Source of the DNA: Ascaris suum
Taxonomy: Eukaryota > Nematoda > Chromadorea > Rhabditida > Ascarididae
DNA length: 64,000 nt
NCBI GenBank assembly: GCA_013433145.1
Contig: CM024170.1
Location: 3,429,459 to 3,493,458 of the forward strand
Reading direction: 5' to 3'
Part shown: in pieces, positions 1 to 13,400 of the stretch
Layout: every line of letters starts with the position of its first letter
Position numbering within the stretch: the stretch's first letter is position 1
The notes under the pieces: model-generated
What the model was told of the DNA's origin: nothing
Seen by the model: the letters and a program-made list of their open reading frames with translations, nothing else
Databases searched by the model: none
Translations under genes and position numbers: made by a program

Positions 1-3000
1 TTATGCGTCTCTATCTATGTCACGAAAATGACTATGCATTCCTTTTCTGTTATGCGAAAAAAGAACTCTATACCTCCCTTGCAACCGCCTAAAGAAAGTT
101 GCGCCTCTTCTGATTTTTGGAAAGGGCCTTTACTGTAGCTCGTCGCCTAGCACGTTTTGATAAGTTTGCTTTGCACATGTGTATTACTGCGATAAAGCCT
201 TCGCGTGAGCGCAAGTGTATGTTCTGCTTGGCTGGAGGGTCCAGTAAAAATCGAAGTTAGAATTAAGAGATTTGGCCGATATCATGTTCGTCAAAAGAAA
301 ATCTCATAGACCTTATACTTCACATGTGCAAAAAAGCTGCACGCAGCTTCCACCGGTCAGATCTCCTGGTCAAGCCACTCAAAGATGAATATTTTGTTAG
401 TGATTTATATAGGCGGCAGGTTCAGTTAAACGAAGAAAACAATGTGCCACATATTTTATTCTTTGTTGATGAAATATAAACCGGTTGGTCGGATGAGTAG
501 GTGCAGTAGCGCATATCGGTGCCAGCTTTTCTGGTATGCTTCTCCACTTTTTTTCTTCCCGTCGGTCCCTTTTTAAAGTATGTTTTTGGAGCACATAGAC
601 TTCCCTTGGAGTACGAAATCGCGTAGCGTCTTGTGCGCCCCACCACGAGTTACGGACTGATGGTGAAGAAGGATGAGCTAAGCTAGGCTCTTGATTGAGT
701 ACGTCACAGAAATTCCTAGAGGCTATTAAAAAGCTGCTTCTCTTAGCATTCATAAAATTATTGTTTTCCTCGACTTCGCATGAAGCAACATGTTCTCTTC
801 ACAAACGACCAAAATTTACGTGGATTCTAAATATATCAATCATCTAAATGAAACTATAAACCGCAATCGTCTGTCGATACAGTACGCGTATGAGAAGGCT
901 TCCACTATCGCCGCAATTTCGTTTCTAAAATCGACACACACCGGAAAACATCCCACTGTCTTCTTTCTTCCAACCAAAACGGGCGAAAGCACGAACAATT
1001 ACACCGATCGTACGCCAATAATTGCACGTCATATGAGGGTGCTGCATGACTTTTTGGACCGTACGTCAGTTTTCTTGATGCTGATCAGTGCGAAACTGCG
1101 ATCGTCAAAATATTAAACGGAGGGGGGTTGACGTAAATTTGAATCAGATAACACCAAGAACCAAGAGGATAGATAAAAGAAATGGTAGTGGCGTAGAGAG
1201 GTTCAGGTCCTTTCCCATCCGAAAACCTCAAAGAAGTCCTGAAACGGTGATATCGAGATCCGGAGTGAGCAATAGGATTCTCCCATACAAAATACTGCAA
1301 TAAGTTTTTCCTAACAAGCCCTATGCAAAAAAATGCGATGCGATCTGCACATGAAATCAAATAGGTGACATTATGCATTTTCACTAACCTCTTATTGGGA
1401 AAGGAGACATGCCACCGGAAGTTGTTGCGTTCAGTGGTTGATTCTTCTCGACGTGAGGTGGCCATATCACTTCTATATCGTCGTCTTCATCTCTTTGTTG
1501 TTCTTCGTGAATATGTCCACGTGCTTGAAACACCTATAGCACCAAATAAAATGTCACTGCGAATATGTTTTATATATTTGTTCATTTCCCTTCTATAAAG
1601 CGCCTGTTTTGGATGGGGAACAAGAAAAATAACGGCATGACGGTGGGATCATGCTGATAAAAAGTGTTGAAATAAAAGAAATATACAACAAAACTTTGGT
1701 TTAACAAGAACTTAAACCCACAAAATTGCCTCTTCGCAAAGATAACATACACAATAAGACCAGCTGGATGAAGTAATGGTCTAGTATTAAAAAATGAAAA
1801 ACAATTCAAAGACCACGATATGGACAAAACAACTCCAATATCTTCCACATTCGTGGGTGGGATTACTTCTAGGTCATTTCCCATCCCTCAATTTAGCGAC
1901 AGATTCTACCCCGGTATCAAAAAGAAATTCAAAAGCCATATATGCAGATTTCCAAAGCTGTTCTATTTCTGGAATCTCCCTCTAGAAAAAAAAAACTACT
2001 TGCTTGTAGATTATTTATTTATTTTAACGTCCCGAAGTGGAAAACATACGAAAGTACGTGAGCATGAAATATAAGAATGAGCAAAACGTTCGCAAAGATA
2101 CAATTTAGGCAAATAGGCATCTGATACGTAACGGCAGCAAAAACGTTTCGATCAAAACGATTCAGCCGCAACTCAAAAGCCGAAGTGAGTGCATTAACGA
2201 TAACGGCGTGAAAGCGGACGCCAGATTCGTGCAACACAAAACGGGAAACACTGCAGATCGTTGTTTGCACTGCAACATCCTTCACGAGCTAAAACTGGTG
2301 CGCATGTCGACTATGGGGAGCGGCAAATTGAAATTTTTCTTAACGCGATGTCGGAGAAGCCAAACGCAATTATATTGTAAAGAATTAAGCTCAAATTGAG
2401 CCTGGGATATTCCAATAATTTCGGGTTAGATTTTTTGGTCTCTCGGTGTAATTAAGCTGATATGGAGACATAATAATTCTTGTGAAAAGCAATGCAAGTG
2501 TGGCGTTTCTGAACGTTCCCTAACGAACTGATATCAGAAACCAAATAAAAAGAGACCACACACAAATGCAGAATTCCAAAATGGGTCGGCAATACGCGAT
2601 GAAAGAATTTTATTAATACTCACTGCATTTGTGCTATAAAACGCGAAGAACACAATTAGCAATTCTCGGTGACTTTTCTGCAACCTAGATTGGAGTTTAG
2701 AGAATAATTAAATAAAAGTGGATCGTAGTCATCGAAGTGTTCTCCGGCAACAACAAGGCAACTAAAGAACCGAATGTCATGCAAGCCACTAACCTTGCCA
2801 CTCCACTAACAAATGTGTTACGTACATCTGTCAGTAAGCTGTGCTAAGTGTTCAACGGTCTGAAGCACATTGATGCAACACCGATGATTAACAAACACAG
2901 TAGCAGTACGATATATGGTACTCTTTAAGACTTAGAAAAAAACGGAGTACTGTAAAGTAGTAAAGACTAGTGGACTTCCCCATTGATATTTCTGGTACGG

Positions 3001-3305
3001 CACCTGTAAAGCAGAAAAATAAGAAAATTATAAAACTAAATTAAATTTCATCAAAAAAGTAAAATGGCACATACTCCGATTTCATCGAAAAGCATTGAAT
3101 AACGTACGGCCAATAAACAAGGACATCCCTTGTTTCGATTACACATGTAAGCATGTACCTCAATCTGAAACGACAACATGTAAATTACAACAATCGTAGA
3201 CATTACTACAGTTAAACATCAACATAAAGCCAAATTGCACTTAAATGTTTCCTAAATGAACACCTCTCATTATTGTTCAACTTCACTATTCCAATTCGAT
3301 CCTTT
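1..3305. other. Intergenic, no gene recognised
   Basis: Several open stretches of 70-126 codons occur on both strands (for example minus 397-753 and minus 1085-1465), but none has a recognisable family motif, a good start context or flanking splice sites that join coherently. The sequence looks like ordinary AT-rich nematode intergenic DNA, possibly with old unclassified repeat copies. The downstream end of the minus-strand gene at 3306-5797 would lie just inside the right edge. I see no RNA gene. Confidence 0.5.
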
Positions 3306-5797
3306 TCAACAATTAACGTAAACGAACTCATACAGCTTTCCAACGAACTCGCTCATAAAATCGCGGTTTTCCGGTTTATCATGGCTCAGGTTCTCGAAAT
3401 TTCTCGCTCGAACGGTTTCATTCAATCCAATCGATAAGCCTATAAGATCTCTTAAATAATTGCCATGAAAAGTGAAACAGTCGTTCTGTGAAGCGTTGGA
3501 TAAAATCCGTTAAAAGCCTCAAGCTCGGTGTGTAACACACATTGGATTTCCAGTCTGTTATAATACTGAAAGCAGATGTATGAAGCAGCAACCACAACGG
3601 TACGTTTAGCAAAGCAAACCTAAAAGATGACATGCAGACCTTCGGAGACACCTTTCTCTAGAAGATCAAATACCCTCGAAATGGAATTGTGCATAAACCC
3701 ATCTTCCTCTCTCCACCTTCATTTAACTCTCCATATCCGGTCCTACCGTTCGGTTTTCTCGCAAAATTCTCCTTGGTTTTCCCTCAAATGCCTCTCTATA
3801 ACAAGGTGTTATTTTGTAGAAGTTTTTTTTCGAATTCAGTTATCCCCTCCTTCATCAAATCTAGTTCGTTCCTATCAACAAAACGTTACACCAGCCGAAT
3901 CGGAACTTGAAGTTTCAAGGCAGTTCCTCAAAAAGAACTTTCAATGGGCAAGTGATATTATAGCATCCATCGGTTATAAAACATTCTAACACAGAAAAAT
4001 GTTCCGAGTAGCTCGGATCTGGGACATAGTGCGGGAAGCAGCTAAACAACTATACTTTCATTTTTCACTCGTCGTTAGACAATCACAAAATCATTTATTC
4101 AGCGTTTCTTTTAAAGAATCTGATGAATATTACAGCAAGAATTCGTGAAAACACATTAATGAAAACACTCATCGCTTTTCGCAAACTTTCATTTGCAAAA
4201 TTATGTCTACATCGTACTTGTTAAGTGGATGCCATTCTTACAGCACCTTCGTGCCTATTTCAACTTCCATCTAAATTTACTCGTAGTTCAAGTTCGCTCA
4301 ATCTAAAGACCTACAAGACCCATTCCAATAATATGAATGAATTCTGCTCACTAGCTTAACAAAGAATCCGCCTCCAATGCCACCTGTCACTGCTTACAAT
4401 GGACTTGGTTCATCTAACAACTTATCAAACTCGAAAGCACTTTCTATAGAATATCAATTATTCGCATAAACCTATATATTGGCCCATCTATCATGAAAAA
4501 CAAATGCAACAAACAATACTGGTTTTAAAGCGAAGCATTGTCGACTTATGAGACGCCAAGCCTGCGTTCCTGCGTTCTCCTTGCTAAACCATCTACGAAA
4601 TTGAGAAATAGTTGCAAATTCACCCAAATGCTTGAATTCGATCACTCCCGTGTTCGTTCTCGCCTGCAAAGCAAACATTTCACTAGAAATTGTCCCTTCC
4701 ACTTTTATAACTTACCTGATGCGACCAGCTAACCTATATATTCACAACATTACACTCATCTAACGTGATATTATTTAAGTGAAAACTCATTCACAATTCT
4801 TCCTCATTTGGGTGACGATTTGACCGATATGCCCCTTTAGACGAATACGACCGAGGTATAAAAATACGTTTAAAGTTTGGTAAATTTTTCACTCGAGCCG
4901 ACCTCGCAATCCACTCACTTCCCCACCCACCCCCTCCCCCCGCCCGCCCGCCAACTCGGAAGAGGCGAAGAAGCCTTATGTCAGAAAATGGAAGAAGGGA
5001 AGATTGGAGGAGAACGCCACTGTGCAGTGTGGTTCAAAACAAGACACACATAACACGTCAATCACTTAAGTGAACCACTCAGCAATGCGTCCTCAAAAAG
5101 CTGCCCGACAGCCTCGGTGGTTACAGCACTACTTTGTTGTCCGATTTCCCCATAAGTTACCAGTAGAAAATTAAAAACTCAAGGAAGTACGCTGTTACTG
5201 ATAAAATAACTATACTAAGCTCAACTAAAGTGGGTGGATGACATCTAAAGGAATGTTGGTGAGATACACTCACTGAGCCATTTTATTTGCCAGTGACTGC
5301 ACCTGTTGAAAAGCAGCATCGTGAACAGCAGAAAGGTCTAGTAACATGACCAAAACTGTATGCGTTCGGGGTATTTGGATGGTCGCATTGCTATGGCCAT
5401 AGCCATTTTCAGTTTTTCCACCAAGAATGCTTGGCGACAACGGTTCGCCCTTGTTTCGTAACTCGATCGAGGCCGCACCGGAATCAAAGCTATGATCCAA
5501 TCGGGAAGCACTTCTTGAACCGGTCGGCTTCCTGCTTGCACTGTTCCGTTGACAAATGAACACCCGTCGTGTTGTTGTCGCTTGTGGATTGTTTCGTTCT
5601 TGTGCTCGCGAAAGTGGACCAACATTAGCGGTTTGGTGCAGTTCCCTTGGTGCCAACTGAACTAATCGAACGCAGTGTGTCGAAGTTGGTGAAAAGCTAC
5701 ACGAATCGTCGAATAGGCGTTCCTGTCCAGATATCATCCTTTGTAAATGTGGCATTGATGCAAAGTGATCATCACTTTCACCTCCACAATCGGTCAT
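3306..5797 (-). CDS. Unidentified multi-exon gene, candidate exons only
   Basis: I do not recognise this product. Four minus-strand pieces look like exons. (1) 5797-5274: acceptor TTATTATAG directly before ATG, then 174 codons open to a strong donor CA|GTGAGTG; polar Ser/Arg/His-rich, ending in a more hydrophobic stretch (LVMLLDLSAVHD). The acceptor touching the ATG could be an SL trans-splice site, which would make this the first exon. (2) 4733-4716, an 18-nt mini-exon before GTAAGT. (3) 4663-4520, 48 codons in phase 0 between TTTGCAG and GTATTG (contains GVIEFKHLGEF). (4) From 3565 after TTTCAG, phase 0, reading YYNRLEIQCVLHTELEAFNG. The next frame of the same stretch carries an attractive C-terminus (GNYLRDLIGLSIGLNETV ... 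KLYEFVYVNC, stop at 3306), so a one-base loss near 3490 is suspected. Exon 1 ends in phase 2 and exon 2 needs phase 0, so at least one exon is missing, possibly around 5150-5044. No function can be proposed. Confidence 0.45.
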
Positions 5798-8229
5798 CTA
5801 TAATAAGTCATCAAATTAAACGTTGTGAATAGAAATTGAATATTCTTCATAAAAGAAATTATTTTTACCACAGAAAACGTTGAAAATACAACAGAACTCT
5901 GCCTTGTGAAAAACTGGATTACCAAATAAAAACAAATTACCAATAAATCCTTTATATTACAAACGCAGAGAAAAATTATAAACTCAGAAATATGAACTTT
6001 TTAATAACGCAGAGAAAATTTCTTATTTGTTAGGTAATCGATGAAAAAGATTGATGAGATAAGTGGAATATAATAGCGCAATTCATCGCAGATCCCTCGA
6101 TCGGTTTTTTTTTTTTACACAAAAGTTCAAATAAAGATGGGAAGCAGATAATCTCTCCTCTTCTCTGAAGCTGCAGATTAACTATACACCTCCTTCTTAC
6201 CTAACATATGCGATGGTTTCACCAAATTTTTGTTCGATTGTGTACAGCCATTTGATAAGGCTTGCGTTGATTAGCTGAAGAGCATAATTATTCTTCCTTA
6301 GGATGATCTATTCCAGAGATGTCATTACGTGAGATTTTGCCCCCCCCCCCCCCCTCCCCTTCTGCAAATCTGAGCAAGAAATCTGACTTGAATATTTGCT
6401 TCCAACAGCTGCCAAAAAATCGGATTTTTCCTACAATTGCGGCGATTATATCAAAAGCCGATTTTAGCAACTTTTACTTCATTTTCTTCTTCTTACGATT
6501 TTTTAACTTCTATGAAATTTGTCTTATTTCATTGAGTATTCATCACTCTTTTCCCAATTATTTACGTAATTTCGTTATCAACACATCTAATATATTCTCT
6601 TTAAGATACAATTGGCTAATGTCGTTCATTTGTTAATGCTTATTAAACCGCTTTTGATTCCAAAAAGTCACTAATATATTCACGAGAATATGAAATCGCA
6701 TTAATTGAAGTTGCCCAAAAATAATGTTCACCATGAGAGGAGTCTTCAAAAATGCCGCATTTTTTTTTGTCGCTTCAAAAGTCTCAATCAACAACAATCG
6801 TTATGGGTGGCCTAAAAATTTGTTTATCGATGCTTGATTGATATTTCATTATAATATATGACAGCATATTATGTATCACATATATTACCGTTGAGGTCAA
6901 TGAACATCGCATATCGATGTAAGCGGGGAATGTTACATGAAATATGCCTCAGCAGCTATCATTGTGAAAAGGTTAGCGTGCACATTGAATTAACTATGCG
7001 TTAGAATATCCAACGCGCTAAGAGCGAACGGATTAGCACAGCTCATATTGTAACGTTTTCGTTTGAAAGAAAAAAAAATGAAAGAAACCACGGAACTACC
7101 TTTGCAGCTCCCTTTCAATGTATCTTTCTTAGAGATTTCTAGGGACTAAATCCTAAATTCCTGAACAAATACGGAATGACTAGCTACCTCCACATCAACT
7201 ATGACAATTCAATTTCGTATTCATAAAAGCATGATGACTTTTAGGCAAAAGGTATGTTGGAAATGTCGAAGGAATATTACGAAATATCGTGTAAATCTAT
7301 TCCTTACAAACCCCGAACTATGCTCAGGATCATTGAACACAGAAATCTGTATTTCCAGAAAATAAAAAATGTGGACGACGATTGCGATCTACTGCTAATA
7401 AGTAAAGCACTGCCTACTTTCATATAAAACGATGGGCCATATTTTCTGCAGTGTGCAGCGCAACACACCTACGCATAGAAAGAATAACGAATTGTTCTAT
7501 ATCTTGAAAGAAGAAAAGCATCTGAACGCATCAAACATGAAACACCTCGGAGCCAGCAAATAGGAAGCGATATCACATCAAATCAACGAACTGCCATTGC
7601 CCCAAGATGTCCCATCCATCCCTCTATTGCACCACCCAAAACACAGGCCACACAGCACGGTACGAGCACACACACCAAATTGAGCGCCGAGTTTAAAAAC
7701 TCGTCGTTGAGTTCTCGAAACGAGCATTATCGTGCTTTAACACGGTAAACAATCTAAATTCAAAAATGGCGATCTATAACAGCACAAATGTTTTCTCAAA
7801 CCTTTGAGGGACCACATCGACCCTTGAAGGATCTCCTCGTAGGACCACATCGAATACAAGGTTTTGAAGCAGACGTTTATGTGAGGGTTTTATTGGGAGC
7901 GAGCTTGACCTTTCCTTTCTCTCTCCCTCTGCAATTATAAAGATAATGATGGTTGTTAGCCTGGCCTAGTCAAATCGCACAAAACTTTGCGACGAAGAAA
8001 ATAAAGAGAAATTTGTTAGAGAGGAAAAAGGGGAAAATAATCATGAATGCCGCGAACGTGCGCTATGAAGCTTGAGGAATGTTTCGCTGCAATCTTCTGA
8101 TTAATGCAACACCTGGAAGGGATGTTATTATGCCAGTGTAACGTTTACCCTTCATCTTTTCACTCTTCCTTATCACCTCCATGTTGTTGTCAACTTTTCG
8201 GTTTTGCGTACTTTGAACGTCATTCAATT
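5798..8229. other. Intergenic, no gene recognised
   Basis: AT-rich sequence between the unidentified minus-strand gene and the mariner relic. Apart from a 15-base C tract at 6340-6354, I see no motif, RNA gene or coherent exon series. If 5797 is not the first exon, upstream exons of the minus-strand gene could be hidden here. Confidence 0.45.
6340..6354. repeat. Poly-C tract, 15 bases
   Basis: Uninterrupted run of C on the plus strand, followed by TCCCC. It is one of about ten mononucleotide G/C tracts in the window. Such tracts are common in C. elegans-type genomes and can form G-quadruplexes on the G-bearing strand. Confidence 0.9.
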
Positions 8230-9320
8230 AGATATGAGTTATCAGAATTTTTGAGAATTTTACCTTTATGAATTATCGCAGTATGCTGCATTCATTGTTA
8301 CGAAGATCAACTATGCATTTGAATCGGACTCAGCAAATGTACCGTTCACAAATGGCATCAAAAATTTCAGAATGAAGATGGGTCCCTTGAAAGTAGGCCA
8401 CCATATAGGACCCGAGACAGGGATCAACGATCAAAGCTGAAGTTGCTGGTAAAAGCGAATCCACAGCAAACTATTCAAGAGAACCAAGCATTGATCGTTT
8501 AACAAGGTCACCTTATCTTCACCAGTCAGGAAAAAAGAGGACGTAGAAAAATGCCCCAAATGACCTCATCAACGACCGTAGAATTGCGCACCAAGACGTC
8601 CGCAACTCTTTTTTCGTACGGATGAAGCACAACTCTTTTTTAACACAGTCACAGCCTGTGAAGGAAAAGCACTATATGATAGTTAGTTCAAACGCTGTAG
8701 TTAACAGTTCAAAGCAGTCAATCCATCTTCTGACTACAAGCCTCACCTCAACGTCGACGAAAAGAAGGATTACGACTAACGCTTAGTGCCCAATGGTTAG
8801 TGTAATCCATTAATTTTTTAAATTTCGGCGAAAACATTGCAGCTGAAAAATACTGTCCCAAGACCAAAAATTAAACGCCATAAAGTGAAACAGTTACGGA
8901 CAAGACCAGTCAACTGGAACGATCCGACTCCACTGCACAACGCTCGACCACATATATCAACTTCGCCCTTTTGGCCCAGTAAATTCAATATGCTTAGTAT
9001 GAAGATCCATTTTTTACCTATCCGCCAAGCCATATGCCTATCACCTTTTCAGGCTATACAATTCCTTAACGATATGAACACAGGTCACTTGATGTCGAAT
9101 TTACTTGAAGCACATGTGACCTCGAAAACATATTCCGCAGATCCGGCGTTCCATGCACTTCGTTTTCTTGTCGAATACTATAGATCGATATTTGGCTCAT
9201 CACCGTTGCAAGAACAGCTATTATGCCGGATAGCGAAATCTGTTAAATACATAGAAATAAGGAATGGAGCCTAATTTCAGTAGAACTCTTTAGTTATACT
9301 CGATTATGAATAAAAATAAT
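8230..9320 (+). mobile_element. Decayed mariner-family DNA transposon
   Basis: Reading the plus strand with several frame changes recovers the order of a mariner transposase. An N-terminal helix-turn-helix part lies around 8290-8500, with INYAFESDSAN corresponding to the usual IN..FG..T.SE segment and KLLVKANPQQTIQE to the LV..NP..T..E segment. The catalytic part includes an IHYNFLN..ENI.AEKYC-like block near 8800-8850 and LHNARPHIS (8935-8960), the counterpart of the conserved HDNARPH block. The C-terminus ends KYIEIRNGA before TAA at 9272-9274, like the usual W.K.I..NGAYF end. Frameshifts, internal stops and loss of D in HDN show that it is dead. Terminal inverted repeats were not delimited, so the boundaries are approximate. 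It lies about 1.1 kb downstream of the ABCA stop, on the opposite strand. The family assignment is firm; the subfamily is not determined. Confidence 0.75.
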
Positions 9321-10444
9321 AAAGTTGCAGTAAAACGCTCAAATAAGTGTCTTTATTTTATTTGCATTATGCTTCTTACTTGGGATCACTCTTTTGCAAT
9401 CTTTACAAAGCAAAGTAACAAAGAAGCTATTGTTGCAATAACTGTAGGCATCTCATCGTGAAATATATACAACCAATTGAAAAAAATCTTCAAGTTTAAA
9501 ATAATAAGCGAGACTTTATCACAAATAAAGGTGTACAAATCAACGCAATAAAGATGAACACAGCAATGAACACAAAGAACACAATTTGCACCATTAGGCG
9601 TCGCTCACGTTAAGTGAAATTCATTTTTGAATGCAGTAAACTCGCAAGAGGTAAGCACTACCTCAGAAGCTCAAAATCAGTTACTAAAAGTTTGGCGAAT
9701 AATAATGCAGCCGATTACGCTGCGCATTCACTCACATCCTGGAAGAGGAACAAAGCATTTTTGATAGCACCATGACTCCTATCACAAAACTCGAATTGAT
9801 TGTGCAATAACCCAACGATGCTTCTATGAGAATAATAAAATATCACAATACGACAAGAGAACTTATGAAAACACAAAAGAAAAAGTGATCAAATAAACAT
9901 TCGTTTGGTTGAAATAATAAAGCTTCACGACTAATACCAAAGCCATCTGCGGATTCGACTTAGAATGGAAATAAAGTCACCAAAACTAATTTGGCGATAT
10001 GATTCCATTATCTTTGCAAATGAACAGCTCCCATCCGCGGAAAATGAAAAGAAGTTCTTAAATAAAGCAGGAAAAAGCAGAAACCACTCACTTCACTTGT
10101 TTTTTATCTTGCTTCTACGAGGTAAACCAGAACATTACAACATCAACCAATGAGTGAAACAAACATCAGTGCTTGAGTCTAATTGGCTTACGCCAAAACT
10201 GAATAAAAGTTATGGACGAGAAGGAATCAGAAAAAACAAGCCGCATACCTTCTTCATTTTTATATTGACTGGAACTTAAACCAGTCCCGCAGCCATATGA
10301 TTTTAGTTACGTCTTCTCGCGATTCCTTTCCCCCGAACTACGTCGCCATATGCTTTTGATTAGTTGGTATGACATCCATTCCAACCCCCAATCCTTCGAC
10401 GAAACATCGTATGAGTGAATGAAGAAGATCTGCGTAGGTGAACA
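9321..10444. other. Intergenic, 3' flank of the ABCA gene
   Basis: AT-rich sequence between the mariner relic and the ABCA stop codon. It should contain the ABCA 3' UTR on the minus strand. TTTATT (AATAAA on the minus strand) occurs near 9355, too far to be certain as the poly(A) signal. No other gene seen. Confidence 0.4.
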
Positions 10445-13400
10445 TCAAACAAGAGCCGCGACATCAAGTGAAGCATTACGCTGTACTCCAGCAACAGGTT
10501 CGTGGTCGTCGTTTTCATCGGCTTGAGACAACCTCAGGAATGCTTCTTCGAGTGTCGCTTGCGCCAGTGAATAGTCCAACACCCAAGGCAACGAAGATGC
10601 CAAATTATGCGCCTTCCCGAATAGCTCTGACCACCTAAAACCGAAATAATATCTGCAACAGAATAGCCCATCACCTAGGATACCTTAATGTCATTTACTG
10701 GTCACAAAATTGGAATCTCATATGGTAGTCAAACAGCAAAATCGCATTTACTGTGCACTCTTTTATCACTGCACGACAAAAACAACTGTGAAGAGAGGTT
10801 CCGTTCGTCTCTATCAAATTTATGCAACATTTCAGGAATCTATAAACAAATGCTGCAAACATTCAACATGGATATGCATGATCTTAGTGAACGAAAACGA
10901 AACATTCAGCATTTACCTGTCATCTTCATGTCTAGGAAGATGCCAAATCAGATGCGTTGATTTATGAAGGGTTTTCAGTACTGCGTTAGGGAATACACGT
11001 GACACATCAGCGAGCAGTTCGTCTCTTTTAACAGCATCTCTGATAGTGAACGTTAAAGTATAGCCCTCTCCATATCTGAACAAAAATGTCACCTTGGAAA
11101 TTCATCATAAACAAATATACTTCGTCAATTCCCTCTCAGGTAGATTAGACTTCCAAAGCTGTCAGTAATAAATAAAAATTCGAGATGAAAAGACATTAAA
11201 GCCCATTAGAGTGCAGCATCGCTGAATAGAAAACATCGTCATAGTTAAACGATATTGCCTGCTTTTAAAGAGACGTTCCAAGGCGAGATGAAACAAGTGA
11301 AATGTCGGAGTTGTTCGTGAATGAAATTTAACGCTAATGATATAAAAATTATGGAAATTCTTGAAAATTAAACTTCAACCTATAATGAATTCAGGTGAAG
11401 AGTAAATTGATCGGAATTGTCTTAGAAAAGGGATTTGGGATAATATAAAATAAAAGAGAATTCAACTGCTTTCACGAAACTAGAAACATCGCATCGTTCT
11501 TTTTCCACCGTTTTGAACTGATAAATCAAACTGGGAACGCCAATAAAAACTCAGCATTTTAAGAATACATAATTTCACGGCTTGTTATTGGTTATAAAGA
11601 ATCATGCATGAAAATGATTTGTACCTAGCACGCAGTTCCAGGCGACAATCATTACTCACTCCTCTCCTTAAGCTAGGTTCATTATCAAGTCAAAGCAATA
11701 CCTCGACTTGATATGCTGTGGACTGCCGATTGCGATGAGTGCTCCAGCGTTCATAATACCGACACGGGTGCAGAGTGCCTCGCATTCATCCATACTGTGT
11801 GAAGTAAGCAACATGGCGCAACGCTGCTCACGCATCGCACTCAACAGATTCCAAATCTGCCTTCGTGCCTTCGGATCGATTCCAGCTGTTGGCTCGTCCA
11901 AAACGATCAAACGTGCTTGCGAGATCAATGCCACACCGATACTTAGCCGACGGCGTTGCCCTCCACTAGAATATTAACGAAGTAATGATCATATCTGCGC
12001 GGCCGACCATCCACGCAAAAAAGTGATTTTTCTCAGCCTTCATCAGTACTAGCGGCATTATATCGCAAAACGTTCCCAGGATAGAAAAAACATTCTGGAG
12101 CAAGATATCAAGTCAGGATATCTATCTCATTCCACATTAGAAAAATCATTATTAACTGAGTCCCCAAAATCAGATAACAACGAAATCAACTTCGACACAA
12201 TTACATTCAAGATTTTAAAAACAGCAAATTGCAAAATCAAAAAAAACCTCACAAGGCTAATTTTACCCTTTTCATATAATATATAAATACTACAAGAGAA
12301 TATGAACAGTCGGCGCTTGTGTAATGTCAAACGCAAAATAAATGTACATAACAAAAGAGTACAGCAGACCGTCTCACTCTTTCTGCCCTGCTGTCCAATG
12401 TTTGTGCAGTCTACTGTCTTTTTACATGATTTTGTTTGCTCAAAAAACCCCAAAATTACCCACATTATTCAATATCTCAGCAGGCCGCATCACCTTCTCC
12501 AGTAATATCAACCAAATTCTCTCCAAATTTTACGACACCCCTCTTCCATTACTTTATGTCCTCAACAACAACCGCCGCCTTTTTCTCTGCGCTCCGACCT
12601 ACTTCGATAGATGAACTCAACCGTTCCCACCGACCTACTTCGGTGGAACGGTTGAGTTCATCCCCCTTGGTCGACCAGACGCAGGCGCACTGCGCACATA
12701 TCGCAAGCGCCAGTGAAGCGCTCGTAATGTAAACTAATGAAGAACATGTGCCTGTCGATCGCTCGCATACCTACACTTCACTTCCGCACTCATTGCTCGT
12801 TTTTTATATGAAGACGGGCTTCGGGTTTCCATAAGCTATGATGTTAGCACAATCCACGAGTGATAATCGAAGAATAGCGAGAACCTCGGGAAAAACAGAA
12901 AGATGGAAAGATCCACCGGTTGGTCACGAAGAGTAAGAAAGGCAAATTCCGGTTGAAAAATAGAAAAAAACTCTCTGATTAGGCAAACATTAAAAAAATA
13001 TTTCCTTTCACTGCGAAACAGTGTAAAATGCTCTCATACGCGCAAGTGCGCCTAAAAAATTAGGGAAGAAAATGTGTTAAGATAAGGGATTCCCTTTTTT
13101 CCCTCATCTCATCGATGCGTACGCCAAGATCATCTTGCTTAACTAAAGAGTATCACCTGAAGTGTTTGACGAGGTGTCGTGCTTGAGGCTTCAGCGAGAC
13201 TGCTTCAAGCACAGTTTCGACACGAGCAGATACATCTGCGAATCCGCATAATGACGCCATCAATGAGAGTGTCTCCTTCGCATCCAGACATCCCATCAAC
13301 GCATCAAACTGTGGGCAAAAACCGATCGTCTGTAACAGCGCTCAGATTTCATCGTGCATAGTTAAATGAGAAGACAGCTTCCTTCAAATTTAAACCTATA

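Noticed and set aside
397..753. 118-codon minus-strand frame near the left edge
   Set aside because: No recognisable motif or splice context; could be part of an old repeat, not enough to call a gene.
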